A stretch of DNA of 64,000 nt from Sacculina carcini (GCA_916048095.2 OU696583.1:4638750-4702749), one strand, 5' to 3'; numbered from the stretch's first letter, positions 9,974 to 22,259 are shown. Notes: a model not told the origin generated them from the letters alone. Numbers and translations: made by a program.

Positions 9974-11210
9974 CTCGTCAGCATTGTCTCTCCTCAAATC
10001 CTATCTCTCTGGTCGCACTTTTTCAGTAAACTTCAATTCAACTGTTTCAAAATCTGCTTCTCTTATTTCTGGTGTCCCTCAAGGTTCTATCTTGGGTCCT
10101 ACTCTTTTCAATCTTTACATGTCTTCTCTCTGTCCTGTCCTTTGTAAATACAACATTCCTTTCCATATTTATGCCGATGATATACAACTCCTAATTCCTT
10201 GTCCTTTCTCTCATGCCACTCTTCTCAATGATATTCTCTCTGATATTACGTCCTGGACCACCTCTCGTCGCCTCATTCTCAACACTTCTAAGTCTGAATT
10301 TCTTATTCTTCACCCTCCGCGCATTTCTCCTCCATTACTCCCAATCGCTGTATCTTCCTCTGTTCGAAACTTGGGTGCTATCTTCGATTCCAACTTGTCC
10401 TTTTCAAACAATGTTGTCTCTATTTCGCGCACCTGTCGTTTGATTTTACGCAGTCTATACCCTCTTCGATCCTGTTTAGACCAGCCTTCTTCTATTAAAT
10501 TAATACAGTCTCTTGTTCTTTCTCGTCTTGATTATTGCAGCTCACTCCACTACATTCTTACCAACAAATCCCTGAAAATCCTTCAAAAAATAATTAATCA
10601 ATCCTGTCGTTTTGTGATCCATCCTACACCTTGCCGCCATACCTCTCAATTCTTGTTCCAATTCCACTGGCTTCCCATCATTCCTAGGATTCATTTTCGG
10701 CTGTGTTGTCTCATATATAAAATTCTGCACAATAGCTCTTCCCCGTCCTATCTTTCTGATCTACTAGTTTCTTCTAATGACTTTAATTCTCGTGTTCATC
10801 GTCCTTTATCCTGTCCTCGCGCTATCAACGAGTCACCTTGGTCCGCAAAATCCTTTTCTTTCTATGCGCCTCGGGTCTACAATGATCTTCCTTCCTCAAT
10901 CACTTCCTCTTCATCCTTTAGTAGATTTTCCTCTTCACTTCGTAAATATCTTTTTGCTAAATCTTTTGATCCCACTTCTCGCACTCTTACACCTTACGCT
11001 TCCCTATGACTCTAATTTACAATTACTTATGTTTTTACTTATTTTCATTTTATTTATCTCCATTATTATTATAAAAAAATTTCCTTTCTGTGAATTTTCT
11101 ACTTCTTTTCTCACATCTTGATATCGTGTACTGTTGTGTCTAATTGTTGTCTCTTTCGCGCTTGTTTCTGTGTGAGCGCTATACAAATAAATTGTTGTTG
11201 TTGTTGTTGT
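9974..11210 (+). mobile_element. 5'-truncated copy of the full-length LINE
   Basis: Collinear with 4843-6065 of the complete element. The junction at 9974 falls inside the reverse transcriptase gene, a typical LINE 5' truncation. I counted about a dozen substitutions over 1.1 kb, so roughly 99% identity. The 3' end is gcgctatacaaataaa followed by (TTG)n. tgtatt borders both ends (about 9968-9973 and after the tail), a weak candidate target duplication. The internal (TTG)n block at 6001-6021 of the full copy is reduced here. Confidence 0.92.
9975..11009 (+). pseudogene. Partial ORF2 (RT C-terminal half)
   Basis: An open frame of about 345 codons starting just after motif A. It keeps GVPQGSILGP, YADD (about 10168-10180) and the whole C-terminal region, and stops at the same TGA as the parent. 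It lacks the endonuclease, RT motifs 1 to A and any promoter, so it is not expected to be functional. Its preserved frame reflects youth rather than selection. Confidence 0.88.
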
Positions 11211-11310
11211 ATTCAAGTCTCCAATGAATAAAACTCAAGAACAAATCAGAGAAGATATAGAAAATCAACTTAAAAAGCCACGTAAGCATTCAGAAAGACC
11301 ACAGACAGAC

Positions 11311-11319
11311 GCACATACG

Positions 11320-11355
<36 letters not shown>

Positions 11356-11510
11356 TGCACACACGAACACACACACACACACATACATGCCCACTCAAAC
11401 ATACAGACACAAATTTCACATGTCCACACGGAACATACATGGAAGCTACACACACAAACACGCCCCACACCCACACCCACACCCACGCACAAACACCCAC
11501 ACCCAGTACA
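11311..11510. repeat. (AC)n-rich low-complexity block
   Basis: acacac runs are broken by aaatgc, gaac, cccac and catac words. The Thr/His-rich and Cys/Val-rich frames across it are translation artefacts of the repeat. Confidence 0.9.
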
Positions 11511-11540
11511 CAGACGTTTCAATTCACAATTAATTATATG

Positions 11541-12396
11541 ATTATCAAACAGATAGTGTTTAATATAAATCTGAACATAAATTTGAAATAAAAATTTGAA
11601 TATAAATATAAACTAATAAATGTAATGCGCTCACATTGCATAAATTCAATCCAATCCATATACTCCTCCTAAATAACGACCACTTACAATAAATATGAAT
11701 AACTAGTGAATAAAGTGAATAGATAGCAAGGAGCAATAGATTATCTATCTGATAATAAATATTAAATAAATACTAAATAAATACAATAAAAATTCATCCG
11801 GTAACGCTCAATAATGTCACTAGCCCATACTGGTAGTGAGCTAGGCCCATACACTTCAATAAATAACAACAATCAACAATAAATAAATATATAATTCGAT
11901 ATATAACGGCACACAACAATAAATACAAATATATATATGATTAAATATAATAAATATATAACAATAAAGAACAATCAGCCGATAAATATAAAGATGATTC
12001 AATATATAACAACAACAAACAATAAATATGATTCAAAAGAAAATATGTAAATAATTAAAGAACGAACACCAATCACACCTATTACACTCCATAGTATAAA
12101 TCCAACAGGTAACAATAAATATTAATAAAATATTAATGTTAATATTAATAAAATATTAATGTTAATATTAATGTTATAATTAATTATAAATGTATATTAA
12201 ACGACATTAAATATAAATAAACATAAATTAATAAGAATAGATTCGTATAAATGGAGAATAAATAAAAATATATTTAAATAATTAATATCTAATTATTAAG
12301 CGGTTATACCTTTCCATTGCGGAAAATATTCATGTATAATATAAAATTCCATTAACATAGATTTTAGTATTTCATATGCTTACAGCAAAAAACTGA
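11541..12396. other. Very AT-rich spacer, no gene
   Basis: Dominated by aataaatata words, with a short tandem of taatattaataaaatattaatgt near 12115-12170. No ORF, splice signal or element end was recognised. Confidence 0.6.
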
Positions 12397-12480
12397 AAAT
12401 TTAACAACAACAACAACAACAACACTTGTATTTGGTATAGCGCTCTAATTATCATAGGCGCGAGAAACGGATAGTCTCAA
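12397..12480 (-). mobile_element. L2-type 3' end with (TTG)n tail
   Basis: On the minus strand the order is ccgtttctcgcgcctatgat..attagagcgctatacc followed by (TTG)n. This matches the end of the L2 fragment at 54.78-54.86 kb, so both belong to one subfamily, distinct from the full-length copy at 1.7 kb. Confidence 0.7.
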
Positions 12481-12492
12481 AATGTACACTAG

Positions 12493-12828
12493 TTAAGGTT
12501 AAGGTTAAATGCCTAAGTGGCAGCTGCTACACGTGAAGAAGCCGAAGCTTATGAACACACAGGCGTGCCCCGTGCAGCTCGCTGCCACCGCAGAACCGAC
12601 CCTCTCCACGCTATGGCGCCACAAGGACGTATGACGTATTAGAGAGGGCCACCTCCCCAGAATGCATGGCACAACACATGACTGATATCTGGTACCATTA
12701 TTTTCTGCTGGGTGGACAGGAGCTGTGGGATTGTAGAATTCGCCCATTGAAATCCTGCTCCGCCGGGTTTCGAACCACGGACCTCCCGCTTGTGAGGCGG
12801 GTGTGCTAACCACTTCACCACGGAGTCC
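12493..12828 (-). mobile_element. tRNA-Val(CAC)-derived SINE
   Basis: On the minus strand the head reads as a tRNA: acceptor GGACTCC, A-box TGGTGAAGTGGTTAGCA, an anticodon arm with loop CTCACAA (anticodon CAC, Val), the T-arm with B-box GGTTCGAAACC, and a degraded 3' acceptor strand. A body of about 230 bp follows and ends in a TTAACC-type tail. Other copies lie at 32.6, 47.6 and 51.7/53.4 kb. It is transcribed by Pol III if active and depends on a LINE for mobility. This is the least damaged copy here. Confidence 0.88.
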
Positions 12829-13977
12829 ACAATTTGGATTTAACAAAATAATATCGCAAAAACAAAGATAAGAGCAGCGATATACTATGAAAGAACAGCT
12901 GGAAATAACTACAGATCAAGAAATCAAACAATTATTTACACAATATAATTATTCAACAGAAGAGACATCGAGAAGATATGCACAAAGAGAAGTGGAAAAA
13001 GACCTGTAAGAGAGAGAACATCGAATTTCAAGAGGAAGTTGATTGAACAAACGAGAAAAAGAGATTTCGAAGACCAGGTGGACCAGGTATAATCTGAACT
13101 TTTTCAATTTGCGTTCAAAGATCAACGGAAATAGCCAATTGTTGTCAGATTAAAGTGTATGATTATTCTCTTAATTATATATCCAGGGCCGGATTAAGAC
13201 TTCGCGGGGCCCTAGGCAGTTCAGATCCACGGAGCCCCCATAAACTGAGATATGAACAAGCAAACCTGGGCGTGATATTGTGGCGTCCCACTCAGTTGAG
13301 TCAACCAGCACCTTGCCTACGCCGCCGAAAAACTGATAAACTTTTCAGTTACACATGCAGAATATGGGTATATAATAACGGCTTCAACAACTTTTTTGTA
13401 CCTCCCAAACTCGAAAATGGAATCCACAATATAGAATGATTTGCCTGACAGATATCCTGCACGACTCAAATTCGTTCACCTCCAATCGCTAATAGAATAC
13501 AAGCACAAAACACTCATAATATATTACAACGCAACATACAACACAAGATACATTAAAAGATATAACAAAATGTAGATTATATTAACACTTTCATACATGA
13601 AACACTGAGCGCTCAATATTGCTTTATCCAATAGTTCATACACTGTTGTAGACAATATTTCACCTCACAGGTGTAGTTTTGACCCAGCTAGCTCTATCTA
13701 ATATTTTTGAAAATTTTCATACAATTTTAGTTATACAAATGTAAATATATCTGGAAGAAGCAAATTTGCTGCAAAATTTCTTTCGACTAGATACAAAAAC
13801 AATCGTATTCATGAAACATGTATCGTAATCGTAATAATGAGGTGCCCGGTGACTACCATTCTACCAGTAGTATTACATGATTATATAAAAAATTTCTGGA
13901 CTTCATTTTAGCAAAATCATCAAAAACATCGTAGAAATCAATATTATTTGTGAGATCGGACTCAATACTCAACAACG

Positions 13978-14260
13978 CTAAGCTACACTTTTTTCTTGGC
14001 TCATAGTCGAACGGAGGTGGTTTTTAATTCTTTTCAAGACAGAAAATGAACGCTCTCCTTCACAGTTAGAGAATGGTAGCGTCAAGTAAAGGCGGAAGGT
14101 AAAGTGAACTATGTCCACATTTGGGAATGCTTGTGAAACACCTGCATCCCTGATATGTTTAAGGGCAGCTGATGGTGCACATTGTTCAGAGGTCGCTTCA
14201 ATCTGTTTCATATATCCGGATAAATGAATTCGACTGTGCTTATGGCCTCAGGAACTATTT
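13978..14260 (-). pseudogene. hAT transposase C-terminal relic
   Basis: Keeps the hAT dimerisation block with LTLPFSNCEGERSFSVLKRIK, the conserved C-terminal signature of hAT transposases close to vertebrate ZMYM1-like proteins. The N-terminal BED finger and the catalytic core are absent or unreadable here. Copy 2 at 55.65-57.09 kb preserves more of the upstream part. Confidence 0.85.
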
Positions 14261-14507
14261 TCGTCAGCATATCTGTGATCTTCCTACAATTTGATGTGTC
14301 TTTGATTATATTCTCTTGTTCTTGTAGTTTCCTTTTTCATTTTTGAGATCCATTTGCATAAAACCTCCCAACATCACGATCACGAGATGACATATTGTAC
14401 AAGGAAAATAATCATCATCATCAATCAACCGATCATCTCAGTATCAACATTCCACTTTCAATTCTTTTCAATTTTCCATATAATTGTACCCTATAGCTCA
14501 TGGTAAT

Positions 14508-14702
14508 CAGGGGCAGCGTCAAATAAGTTGGTGGGCCTGGAAGGCTGAAGTTCCCGCAAAAAAGCGACCAAGGCCGCCAAAGCCCCCCAATAACTTAAGC
14601 CCGGATATATTTGGCCTGACCACTGTGCTTGCAATACCCCCTTATCATTTTTCATAATCCCCCCTCCCCCTCCGTCCGGAAAATTCTTGCCGCTGCCACC
14701 GG
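14508..14702. mobile_element. Probable hAT-type MITE
   Basis: The left end CAGGGGCAGCG and the inverted right end (cgctgccaccgg) resemble the terminal repeats of small hAT MITEs. The interior has a run of C/T-rich words (cccccctccccctccg) like the insertion at 57.09 kb. No clean 8-bp duplication was found, so the borders are tentative. Confidence 0.4.
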
Positions 14703-14827
14703 TGATAATCACTTCACAAAACCAGGATAATTTATCTACCATGTGTTTATGAACCGCAAACTCAACCGTATCTTATCCCATGTTACCCTCATATTTTTGT
14801 AACTCACAAGTTATAGATGAAAGCATA

Positions 14828-15015
14828 CAGGGCCGTAAAGAGGTGTTATGGGGCTCCTCCAAAGAAAATTGTTGATAACATTATGAACACATTGTACAAA
14901 AAAGCTAGTGACGATTTTAGCCACACGTTCACTCTGGGAGCCCCTTCCCATTCCTTCTAAAGGTGCCCCTGAACATCGTGGAGCCCACGGCCGAGGGGCT
15001 GTCGAAACGGCTCTG
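14828..15015. mobile_element. 188-bp hAT-type MITE nested in hAT copy 1
   Basis: Begins CAGGGCCGTAAAGAGG and ends ..CGAAACGGCTCTG, inverted repeats of about 13 bp. The flanks aaagcata and aaagcaat agree at 6 of 8 positions, as expected for an old 8-bp target duplication. It has a GC-rich interior and no ORF. Confidence 0.65.
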
Positions 15016-15306
15016 AAAGCAATAAATACAAACTATAATTCTCAATTCAATGTTCAAGCCTGTATGCGATGAAACTGCAGAACAATTCGGCAATGCACTG
15101 TAACTAACTGCCACACACTAACTAACTACACTGCCACAATTTTGTCCATTCAAGACAGTGCATGTACATTTGATGATCGACGAAAGGGACAGTTTGCGAG
15201 TTGAATGAACCCCACATGCATGTCATATGCGTGTACAATGCATACATACTCGTATATACATACATACATACACACTCATATATACTTACATACATACACA
15301 CACATT

Positions 15307-15308
<2 letters not shown>

Positions 15309-15399
<91 letters not shown>
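15309..15399. repeat. Uninterrupted (AC)n array
   Basis: About 45 AC units without interruption, directly joined to the LINE fragment that follows. The open frame running through both is a repeat-plus-relic fusion, not a gene. Confidence 0.97.
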
Positions 15400-15401
<2 letters not shown>

Positions 15402-16116
15402 TACAAAGTATTTATTGAAAGATTTCACAGAAATAACAATACAATTCATGGGAACCAGTTTGATCGAACAGCCGACAATCAAGTTACTAGGAGTGACTTT
15501 GGATAAACATCTTCATTATAGTGACCATGTCGAGCAAGTTGTGAGAAAATCTACGGGGATATTATTGGCAATAAACAGAGCAAAGTCATCATTGCCTGAA
15601 TCAACACATAGACCAATTATCAACGCATTCATCCTGTCTTTCTTATCCTATTGTGTTTCGATATACGGCATTGCTGGAAAAACACAATTAAATAAGATAC
15701 AAAAAGTTTTGAATTTCTGTGCCAGAATATTGTCCAATCGCAAAAAATCAGAACACATATCAGAAGTGTACCAACAACTGGGCCTGCCAACTATCAATGA
15801 CATTGTCACCAAGAATCGAAAACGACTTGTGAACTCCATATTACTTACACAAGAGCCATCCATAATATTTGAAACTGTTCAACGAAGTGAAAAAACAATC
15901 AACACACGCAAAGGAGATATAATTTATCCTTCAATCAGAGCTGAGGCTGGAAGAAAGCGGCTAAATTATGATGCTGCTAGATTCATGTATGGTGTATTTT
16001 CATCCTAGTATGTGCTTATGTTTGTGTTTATGTTGTTTGTACTGAAAAGCCTACTTATTAAGTATTGGAGTACAATAAAGCAATTTTACTTTTACTTTAC
16101 TTTACTTTACTTTACA
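15400..16116 (+). pseudogene. LINE reverse transcriptase 3' fragment with (TTTAC)n tail
   Basis: About 195 open codons resembling the region after the RT catalytic core of a LINE: KLLGVTLDKHL, a thumb-like segment, then LSYCVSIYGIAGK and LGLPTINDI. A short 3' UTR with aataaag follows, then a tandem tail of TTTAC units at 16085-16116. The tail differs from the L2 copies, so this is a different LINE lineage. It is 5'-truncated and lies inside hAT copy 1. Confidence 0.8.
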
Positions 16117-17002
16117 CACACACACACAGGAACACACGAATATTGCTCTCGCTGTGCATACACAATGTGTATGTATGCGTGTGTGGATCTAAGTGTGCGA
16201 GTGAGCTGGATCTAAGTGAGCTGGATCTAAGTGAGCTGGCTATACACGTGCTATGTTTTATCAGGTTACCTCCTGACTGATGAGAAATTTAACGTGAATT
16301 TGCGGGAGAATGTTTCAAAATATTTGGCAACGAGGGCAGACTATGAGAAGTTGAGAAAATAATGAGATGGGCCCCTAAGATATTTGAGTCGCATCACCCC
16401 ACTGTCTATAGGACACCAAAAGCGCGGGGCCCCCAAAAGCGCGGGGCCCCCAAAAGCGCGGGGCCCTAGGCAACTGCCTACTTTGCCTATACGTTAATCC
16501 GGTCCTGTATATATCAAAAATGTTATATTATTCGTTTTTAATTCAGAACTTTTCACAATATAGGGCTAAGGGCGCTTCCAATATAGGGCGCTTCCAATGA
16601 CTCAATGTGCCCCAGCACATTCTCAATGATAAAACCACGGAGCCAAGCGAGTGCAGCAAGCTCTGATCATTTTCTGCAACATATTCTGTTATCAATAATT
16701 TTGCATAGTAAAGCATATACTCTGAATATTTGTGTGTGTGTGCGTGTGCGTGTATGTTCGTGAGTGTGTGTGTTGGTACGTGCTTGTATACATCGGAGTA
16801 GTGCACATGACCTTTACATGGTCAACCAACGTATTAGTGAAAGGCGCGATACCAAAGCCGCTGCCATCTATATCCAAGCTAAATAGCTGTCGGACGCCCA
16901 TCGTAGGTGATACAAAGAAAATAGAGCAATGAGATTTATGGCGGCGACCCAAAATTGTGCACAAATTAAGCATCGCGGCACAAGCCTACATAAGCATACG
17001 AA

Positions 17003-17285
17003 CAGAATCGTAACAAGATCTTATCGGACCCCTTTCGAAGGTGACACTTGGGCCCCCATTATAAATAAAGCACCGTTATAATAGAGGTCCAACCTTGAGA
17101 AAATGCAGTTAAGAGCAGTCCCTCAATGTTTTTTTCTGGGGACTTACCGTACATTTATGCGCTACCTTATGAGAACCATGCGTTGAAATCATGAATTTCA
17201 ATATCATGCGTGAGACAACGGTGCCTCTTAACACTTGGCCCCCCGGCCGGGTGGGGGGTGCGAGGGGGCCGTTGCTATGGTTCTA
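17003..17285. mobile_element. MITE of the CAGAGCCGTTGC family
   Basis: The left end cagaatcgtaacaag and the inverted right end (gttgctatggttct) are decayed versions of the ends seen at 28730 and 30118-30301. The inner words acacttgggcccccattataaataaag and the G-rich block before the right end are shared with those copies. The flanking octamers agree at 6 of 8 positions, which could be chance because a mariner end starts there. Confidence 0.6.
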
Positions 17286-17289
17286 CCTA

Positions 17290-17640
17290 CGAGAGTTATT
17301 CAAAAAGTTCTGAGTCCCCATTCATAAAATGTGTCATAGTGCACAAAACGTGATCAAACTTCTAGGTCCTGATTGTGTATGCGTAATGAAAAATTGTGCT
17401 GAACTTCGCTAAACATATTCATCATTTACTGGCATAAAGACGACCTTGATTAACACATTTTATTCCATTTCAGAAATATGAGCTTCTCAAAGGAAGAAGT
17501 ACTAATGGTCATCGAATTTTCGGTTCTTCTGGGCAAATCTGCTTCTGCCATCCACGCAGAACTTGCCCAAGTTCTTGGTGAAGAATCTGCACCTGCACCT
17601 GACCTTTCCTCGTTTGAATTGTGCTCATATGTAAGTATTA
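17290..17640 (+). pseudogene. Mariner-type transposon 5' remnant with HTH exon
   Basis: Starts after a TA (17288-17289) with cgagagttattcaaaaagt, a mariner-style terminus. An ATG at about 17478 opens a 51-codon frame (SKEEVLMVIEFSVLLGKSA..IHAELAQVLG) resembling the N-terminal helix-turn-helix of mariner transposases and SETMAR-like proteins. The frame is preceded by tttcag and ends at gtaagtatt, so it also looks like an exon. The DDE catalytic part is missing. Confidence 0.6.
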
Positions 17641-18977
17641 TGTTTTAATCATGATTTAATCATGATAAGCTCGGATCAAATCATGAACATAATTTAATCA
17701 TGGTCTGCTCAGAATCCCAAGATTAAACATAATTCATATTAATTATTACATCATACCATTATGACATATTTCAGCGGAAAAATGTATATTTTCTTCAAAC
17801 CCTTAGCGACCCAATAAGATGCAATACCGATCCAAGTTTGGGTCGCGACCAAGGATCTTAGAACCACAGCGCTAGAGTTAACCAGTGTGCGTGTGTGTAG
17901 CTTGTCAAGACACCAATGGCGGGCCGGGGCGAGGGGAAAGCTTGGGGGTTGAAACACCGCAAAATTGTGCCAAGCTCTCCTGAGCCACTCAAAAATCCTG
18001 ACCATAAACATTTCGAGCTACCTCAAGTTTCGTAGGATGTCCACACGTTCTCTTCTACCCGGAAATGTCCTCTTTTTGGGGTCTGTTCGGTTCGTTTTCT
18101 AAAATAATTCAAATATCCGCAAATTATATAGTGTAAGTAGTTGAATTCGATATGATCCCTCAACGAGTGCTGTTTGCTCCGTACCTAATGTTTGCTTCGT
18201 ACCGACTATTTTTCTCCGTACCTAAAACCGTCAATGACAACATTGTACCTTCAAAGGCCCCATGAAAATCGATAAAAAAATTAACCTTCAATAAAAATTC
18301 CATCTTTCAAAGGAAAACTTAATTTTTCGCGCGCGCACAAAGTGCCCAATTTCTAGAGATTCGCAATATGGTCACTCTATAATTTGCTAAGGCCTCACAT
18401 ATTTCCTAAGCTCCCACCACAAGAAACCCGGCGCCGTCATTGCAAAAGACCTAATAATGTTGGACAATTTCTGCTTCAATTGATAAATCAATCATCCAAA
18501 CGCCAAGTGAAAGCCAAGTGGTGAACTTGCAGAGCTGGCGAACAGTTCAAGTACCTTCTAATAACTTGTTGTTTTTATTCATCTATAAAATTAAACAATA
18601 AAATACTGATTAAGATAGATTTTCGATAACGCGGTTAAGCGGTATCAATTAGGGGTGGGCGAGAATCGACTCTAGAATCGGTACCCAAATACCCAATTAT
18701 TGATGAATCCTTAACAACCAGTTTTTGAGACTCTTCTCAAATATTTTCGATTGCAATTGCAGGCGCACTATATAATAAAGTTTACGTAGTGCATACGCAT
18801 ATACGCGCGCGCTTGTTATAGCGGTACTGTGAGAATGGTGACAATGACGCACTCTCGGCGACAATAAACGGCGCAGGCGGCAGTTGTCTCACAATAACCA
18901 CTTGTATGTGTCTCTCAAATACCGCAGCAATGACCGACAGATGAACGCACGACGCTGACGACGCACGCGTTACTGCC
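17641..18977. other. No recognisable gene
   Basis: Mixed unique sequence. An open frame on the minus strand at 17751-18011 shows no family signature. Short direct repeats (aatcatgatttaatcatgat) occur at 17645-17700. Confidence 0.45.
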
Positions 18978-18991
18978 GTTGCCATGGAAAC
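18978..18991. promoter_or_regulatory. RFX X-box-like site
   Basis: GTTGCCATGGAAAC is one base from the palindromic RFX dimer site. It sits in a locally CpG-rich stretch (18800-19000). No transcript start is visible. Confidence 0.4.
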
Positions 18992-19148
18992 AGGACTGGC
19001 GCTGTCCTGGAACCAAATGACCGACTTTCTGCTGGAATCAGATGAACGTAAATTTATCGCCGCCATGGTAAAAAACAACGCCCGAGGAAATAGCGGCTAT
19101 AAACATGTCCATGGTGAACAAACACACTGACCAACTTGCGAGCATACA

Positions 19149-19400
19149 GTAGCGGATCCAGGGGGCAATTTTGGAAGCGGCTGAATGATTTGGGGGGCTG
19201 AAAATCTGTTCAATGATATACACACACATTAACAAACGCATAATGCGCGAATATGCTTTGCGATAATGATTATATCAAGAAAGTATACAGAAACAATATT
19301 TTCTTGACCTCCTTTAATGAATCCTTGATTATGAGGAGTTGATAGAATCATTTTGGGGGCCTCAGCCTCCTGAACCCTCCCCCCCCCCCGCGGCCAGTGG
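19149..19400. mobile_element. Probable hAT-type MITE
   Basis: Starts cagtagcggatccagggggca and ends in a C-rich run followed by gcggccagtg. The style of both ends matches the abundant CAGTGGCGGATCC-type MITEs, but the inverted repeats are imperfect and no duplication is clear. Confidence 0.4.
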
Positions 19401-20059
19401 GATCATATGATTCGCAGCTAACTGCATATCCAGTATTTAATATGCGTGATATCGGTTTCAATCGTACCGTATCTTACACGATATTGTAACAAAAATTATG
19501 TGTATGAATAATTAGGCAACGATTCCGAGCACGTTTGTATTTGTCGAGCCTAAATCCAGTGTTGAAGACATTTCGGCACACACCCACACACACCCACACA
19601 CGTTTGCTTTGTGTACACCTTTGTAAACACGGGTTATTGAGCATACATACACAAACACAGACACAAAGGCAAAATACTAATTGCGCCTACTCGGGCGTTT
19701 CTTTGGTTTCAAGTGTGGTTTCAAATAAGCGTTTAAACTACCAATAAGGCCATATTAACCGATTATAACGGGCATTTAACGCATCTAATCAGTGTGTGTG
19801 TCTGTCTGTGAGAGAGAGAGTTGTTGTGTGAGTATTTGTGCTACGACCCCAGACAGCTTGGAAAAAATCGCCAGGCAGAAAAAGAAGGTGGGCTGCACCA
19901 ATCAAGTCGATACCACCGATCAAGTCGATGTATTGTCGGCCAGCTATGACGTCTAGTGCGCCACATAGACTGTGATCGTTCACACGTTAGGAGTCCGTGC
20001 TCAATCAAGCGTGCGATTCAGCTTGTATGTATGTGTGTGTCTATGCATATACGAGTATA

Positions 20060-20103
<44 letters not shown>

Positions 20104-20250
20104 GAGGTGAATGTACTGTTTCAATTTCGTATACTGGACGCTTGATTGGCAGCTGTGTGCTTCGCTGGCTAGCATACTCTCGGTCACACACACACACACA
20201 CACACACACACACCGCACACGTCTTTGCATACAAGCGTACAATTTATGGA

Positions 20251-20338
<88 letters not shown>

Positions 20339-20383
20339 AACGCGCGTAGAAACTCACGGTCATTAATGGACAACACTAACGGT

Positions 20384-20417
<34 letters not shown>
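20060..20417. repeat. (GT)n and (AC)n microsatellite cluster
   Basis: A GT run (20061-20101) is followed by AC runs at 20185-20211, about 20252-20332 (about 40 units) and 20383-20417. The opposed GT and AC runs could pair over short distances. Confidence 0.95.
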
Positions 20418-20418
<1 letters not shown>

Positions 20419-20979
20419 ATAAAATTACGTTTACTGCATCATCGAATGGTACTTGTTACAGCGCTAATGCATGACTTTTTTGTATATTCGTTGATATGTC
20501 ATGTATATATACATTGCATGGCTCATGTGTATTATTTGGTTGCATGTTGTTTATTTTTCCACAGTAGCTTGGGCAATGAGGGACGCACTGTGATGTGAGC
20601 ACGAGATAGATGTGAGGTAGATGAAGGCAAAAAGAGGGCATCCACATAGTTCAGCTTAGTTCCCATAGTTTCTAAGGTTTTCTGTGGGCGGCAAGGTTTG
20701 TTTCAAGAGTCAGATTCAAATGAAGCCATGCATGCTGGACACCACGAAGTGTTTGTTGCTAGGCAATACGTGGCTCATTGTTCTGACGAAACTATGATCC
20801 GACAACAAAGCTCTCCTAACAGTATAATTTGCCGGATAAATTCACGTCCGACCAGGATAAGCCATCACTGGCTTACATAACATTACACAGCACAGCACTG
20901 ACAGTGATAAAAATGACAACTGTCTATAAATATAAGCAATTTAAAAAACAGTGACAATAGGGACAACAAAACATATTTT

Positions 20980-21250
20980 GCTATAGCGCGCTAATTTATA
21001 CACAGACGCTAAAAGATTACACAAATATAATAGAAGTCAAAATATATATAGAAAATTACAGATAGAACAAGTCGAGGCGAGACGAACCGAAGCATTAAAA
21101 CATGTTAGTAGATAACCGTTGTTATCAAGTATTTCATCTGCTGTTGATAAAAAATAGCACAAAGGAAAGTGATCACGAGACATACCAAGCACAACGAGAT
21201 TATTAACCTTATAAAATTTTGTCATTATTATCATCAATCAATAATTTCTG
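20980..21250 (-). mobile_element. Possible L2-type 3' UTR relic
   Basis: On the minus strand the 3' end reads ..ttagcgcgctatagcaaaatatgtt, like the gcgctata..-tail ends of other L2 fragments in the window. No coding block was recognised, so this rests on the end motif alone. Confidence 0.3.
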
Positions 21251-22259
21251 GCAAGTCCACTGATATGGGGAGGATGCAGGCACAATTACAACCATGCGGT
21301 GACTCATCTACATCCAACTCACATCCCACAACATCCAATATCTAACATCGTCTAACATCGTCCTTTGATGTTATTCGAGAGTGAGGGCCAAACGAGCGCT
21401 AGGAGTGAACTTCGGAGCTTTGCCATGGATACACTCGCGACGATCGTTTCACAATTAGCCCGGCCGACCGGAAACTCCCACGCCAGTCAAGGTGTGCTGC
21501 CAACTGTGGCTGCCGAGGAGACGAAGGACTGCCACAGTCAGAGTTGCCAGACTCTCTATCGGCCAACTGGCAGCCCTGCCATCGAAGGCAGACGCCATCG
21601 TGGGCAATTAGCCGTGTCCGGACACAATATATGGGAACGACACACGACAAGCCATCCGTTCATGTGTGCACGCGAGTGTGTGACCACCATTACTTCATGG
21701 GCAAGCAGGTGTGTGTGTGTAAAATATGTATACATGAGAGTGTTCGCGTTGAGGAAGGAACAGGACGTGAATAAATCAGGACGTAAACAAGCAGTTGAAT
21801 CCAGAAACCAGACCGCACAATACAGTTAGCATTGTTCGTCCAAGATTCAACATTGGCAGGTGTATATATCTCTCTTTCTCGTTTCCGTTTATATTTTTTC
21901 TCACTTTCTCTCGTAATATCACTCATACTTCCGCTCTGTTGTGTCTGTCAATGTGTGATAATGCGATAGGCAAGTCCTCTAACAAATAGTAATCGAAGCT
22001 TAAATTCCTTCTCTCTCTCACGCACACAAATATGCATTTCATGTGCATGTCCTCGAGGGATTTGTGTAAGTTTCAGTACATCGAAATTGGACAGTACGTT
22101 AATCAAGTAAATTATTGATTAAAATTATAAATTAACGTACAAGAAGACTCAAACGTAATTTCATAATTTTGCGAGTAATTTGTATATCAGATATTTGGCC
22201 CACAAACAAGACACGAGACAAAATAGCGCCGTTGAACAGCATACAACTGTCGCTCGACA

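Larger units (their letters stand above)
13184..16507. mobile_element. hAT transposon, copy 1, with nested insertions
   Basis: Starts CAGGGCCGGATTAAG and ends in an imperfect inverted copy (..TTAATCCGGTCCTG). It is flanked by a perfect 8-bp duplication tatatatc (13176-13183 and 16508-16515), the hallmark of hAT insertion. The subterminal gcggggccc words are also shared with copy 2 at 54.3-57.5 kb. The transposase relic inside lies on the minus strand. Later arrivals inside are a MITE (14828-15015), probably another (about 14508-14702), and an (AC)n array joined to a LINE 3' fragment (15309-16116). It is non-autonomous now. Confidence 0.93.

Noticed and set aside
12760..12828. Functional tRNA-Val gene
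   Set aside because: The 3' acceptor strand does not pair with GGACTCC and the sequence continues into a SINE body shared by other copies.
15205..16008. 267-codon ORF with a Thr-His repeat domain
   Set aside because: The first part is translation of an (AC)n array. Only the part from about 15418 is a LINE relic, annotated separately.
21365..21829. 154-codon ORF in a GC-richer patch
   Set aside because: Overlapping frames on both strands are similarly open, with no splice context or family signature. It remains possible old exon or LTR material.
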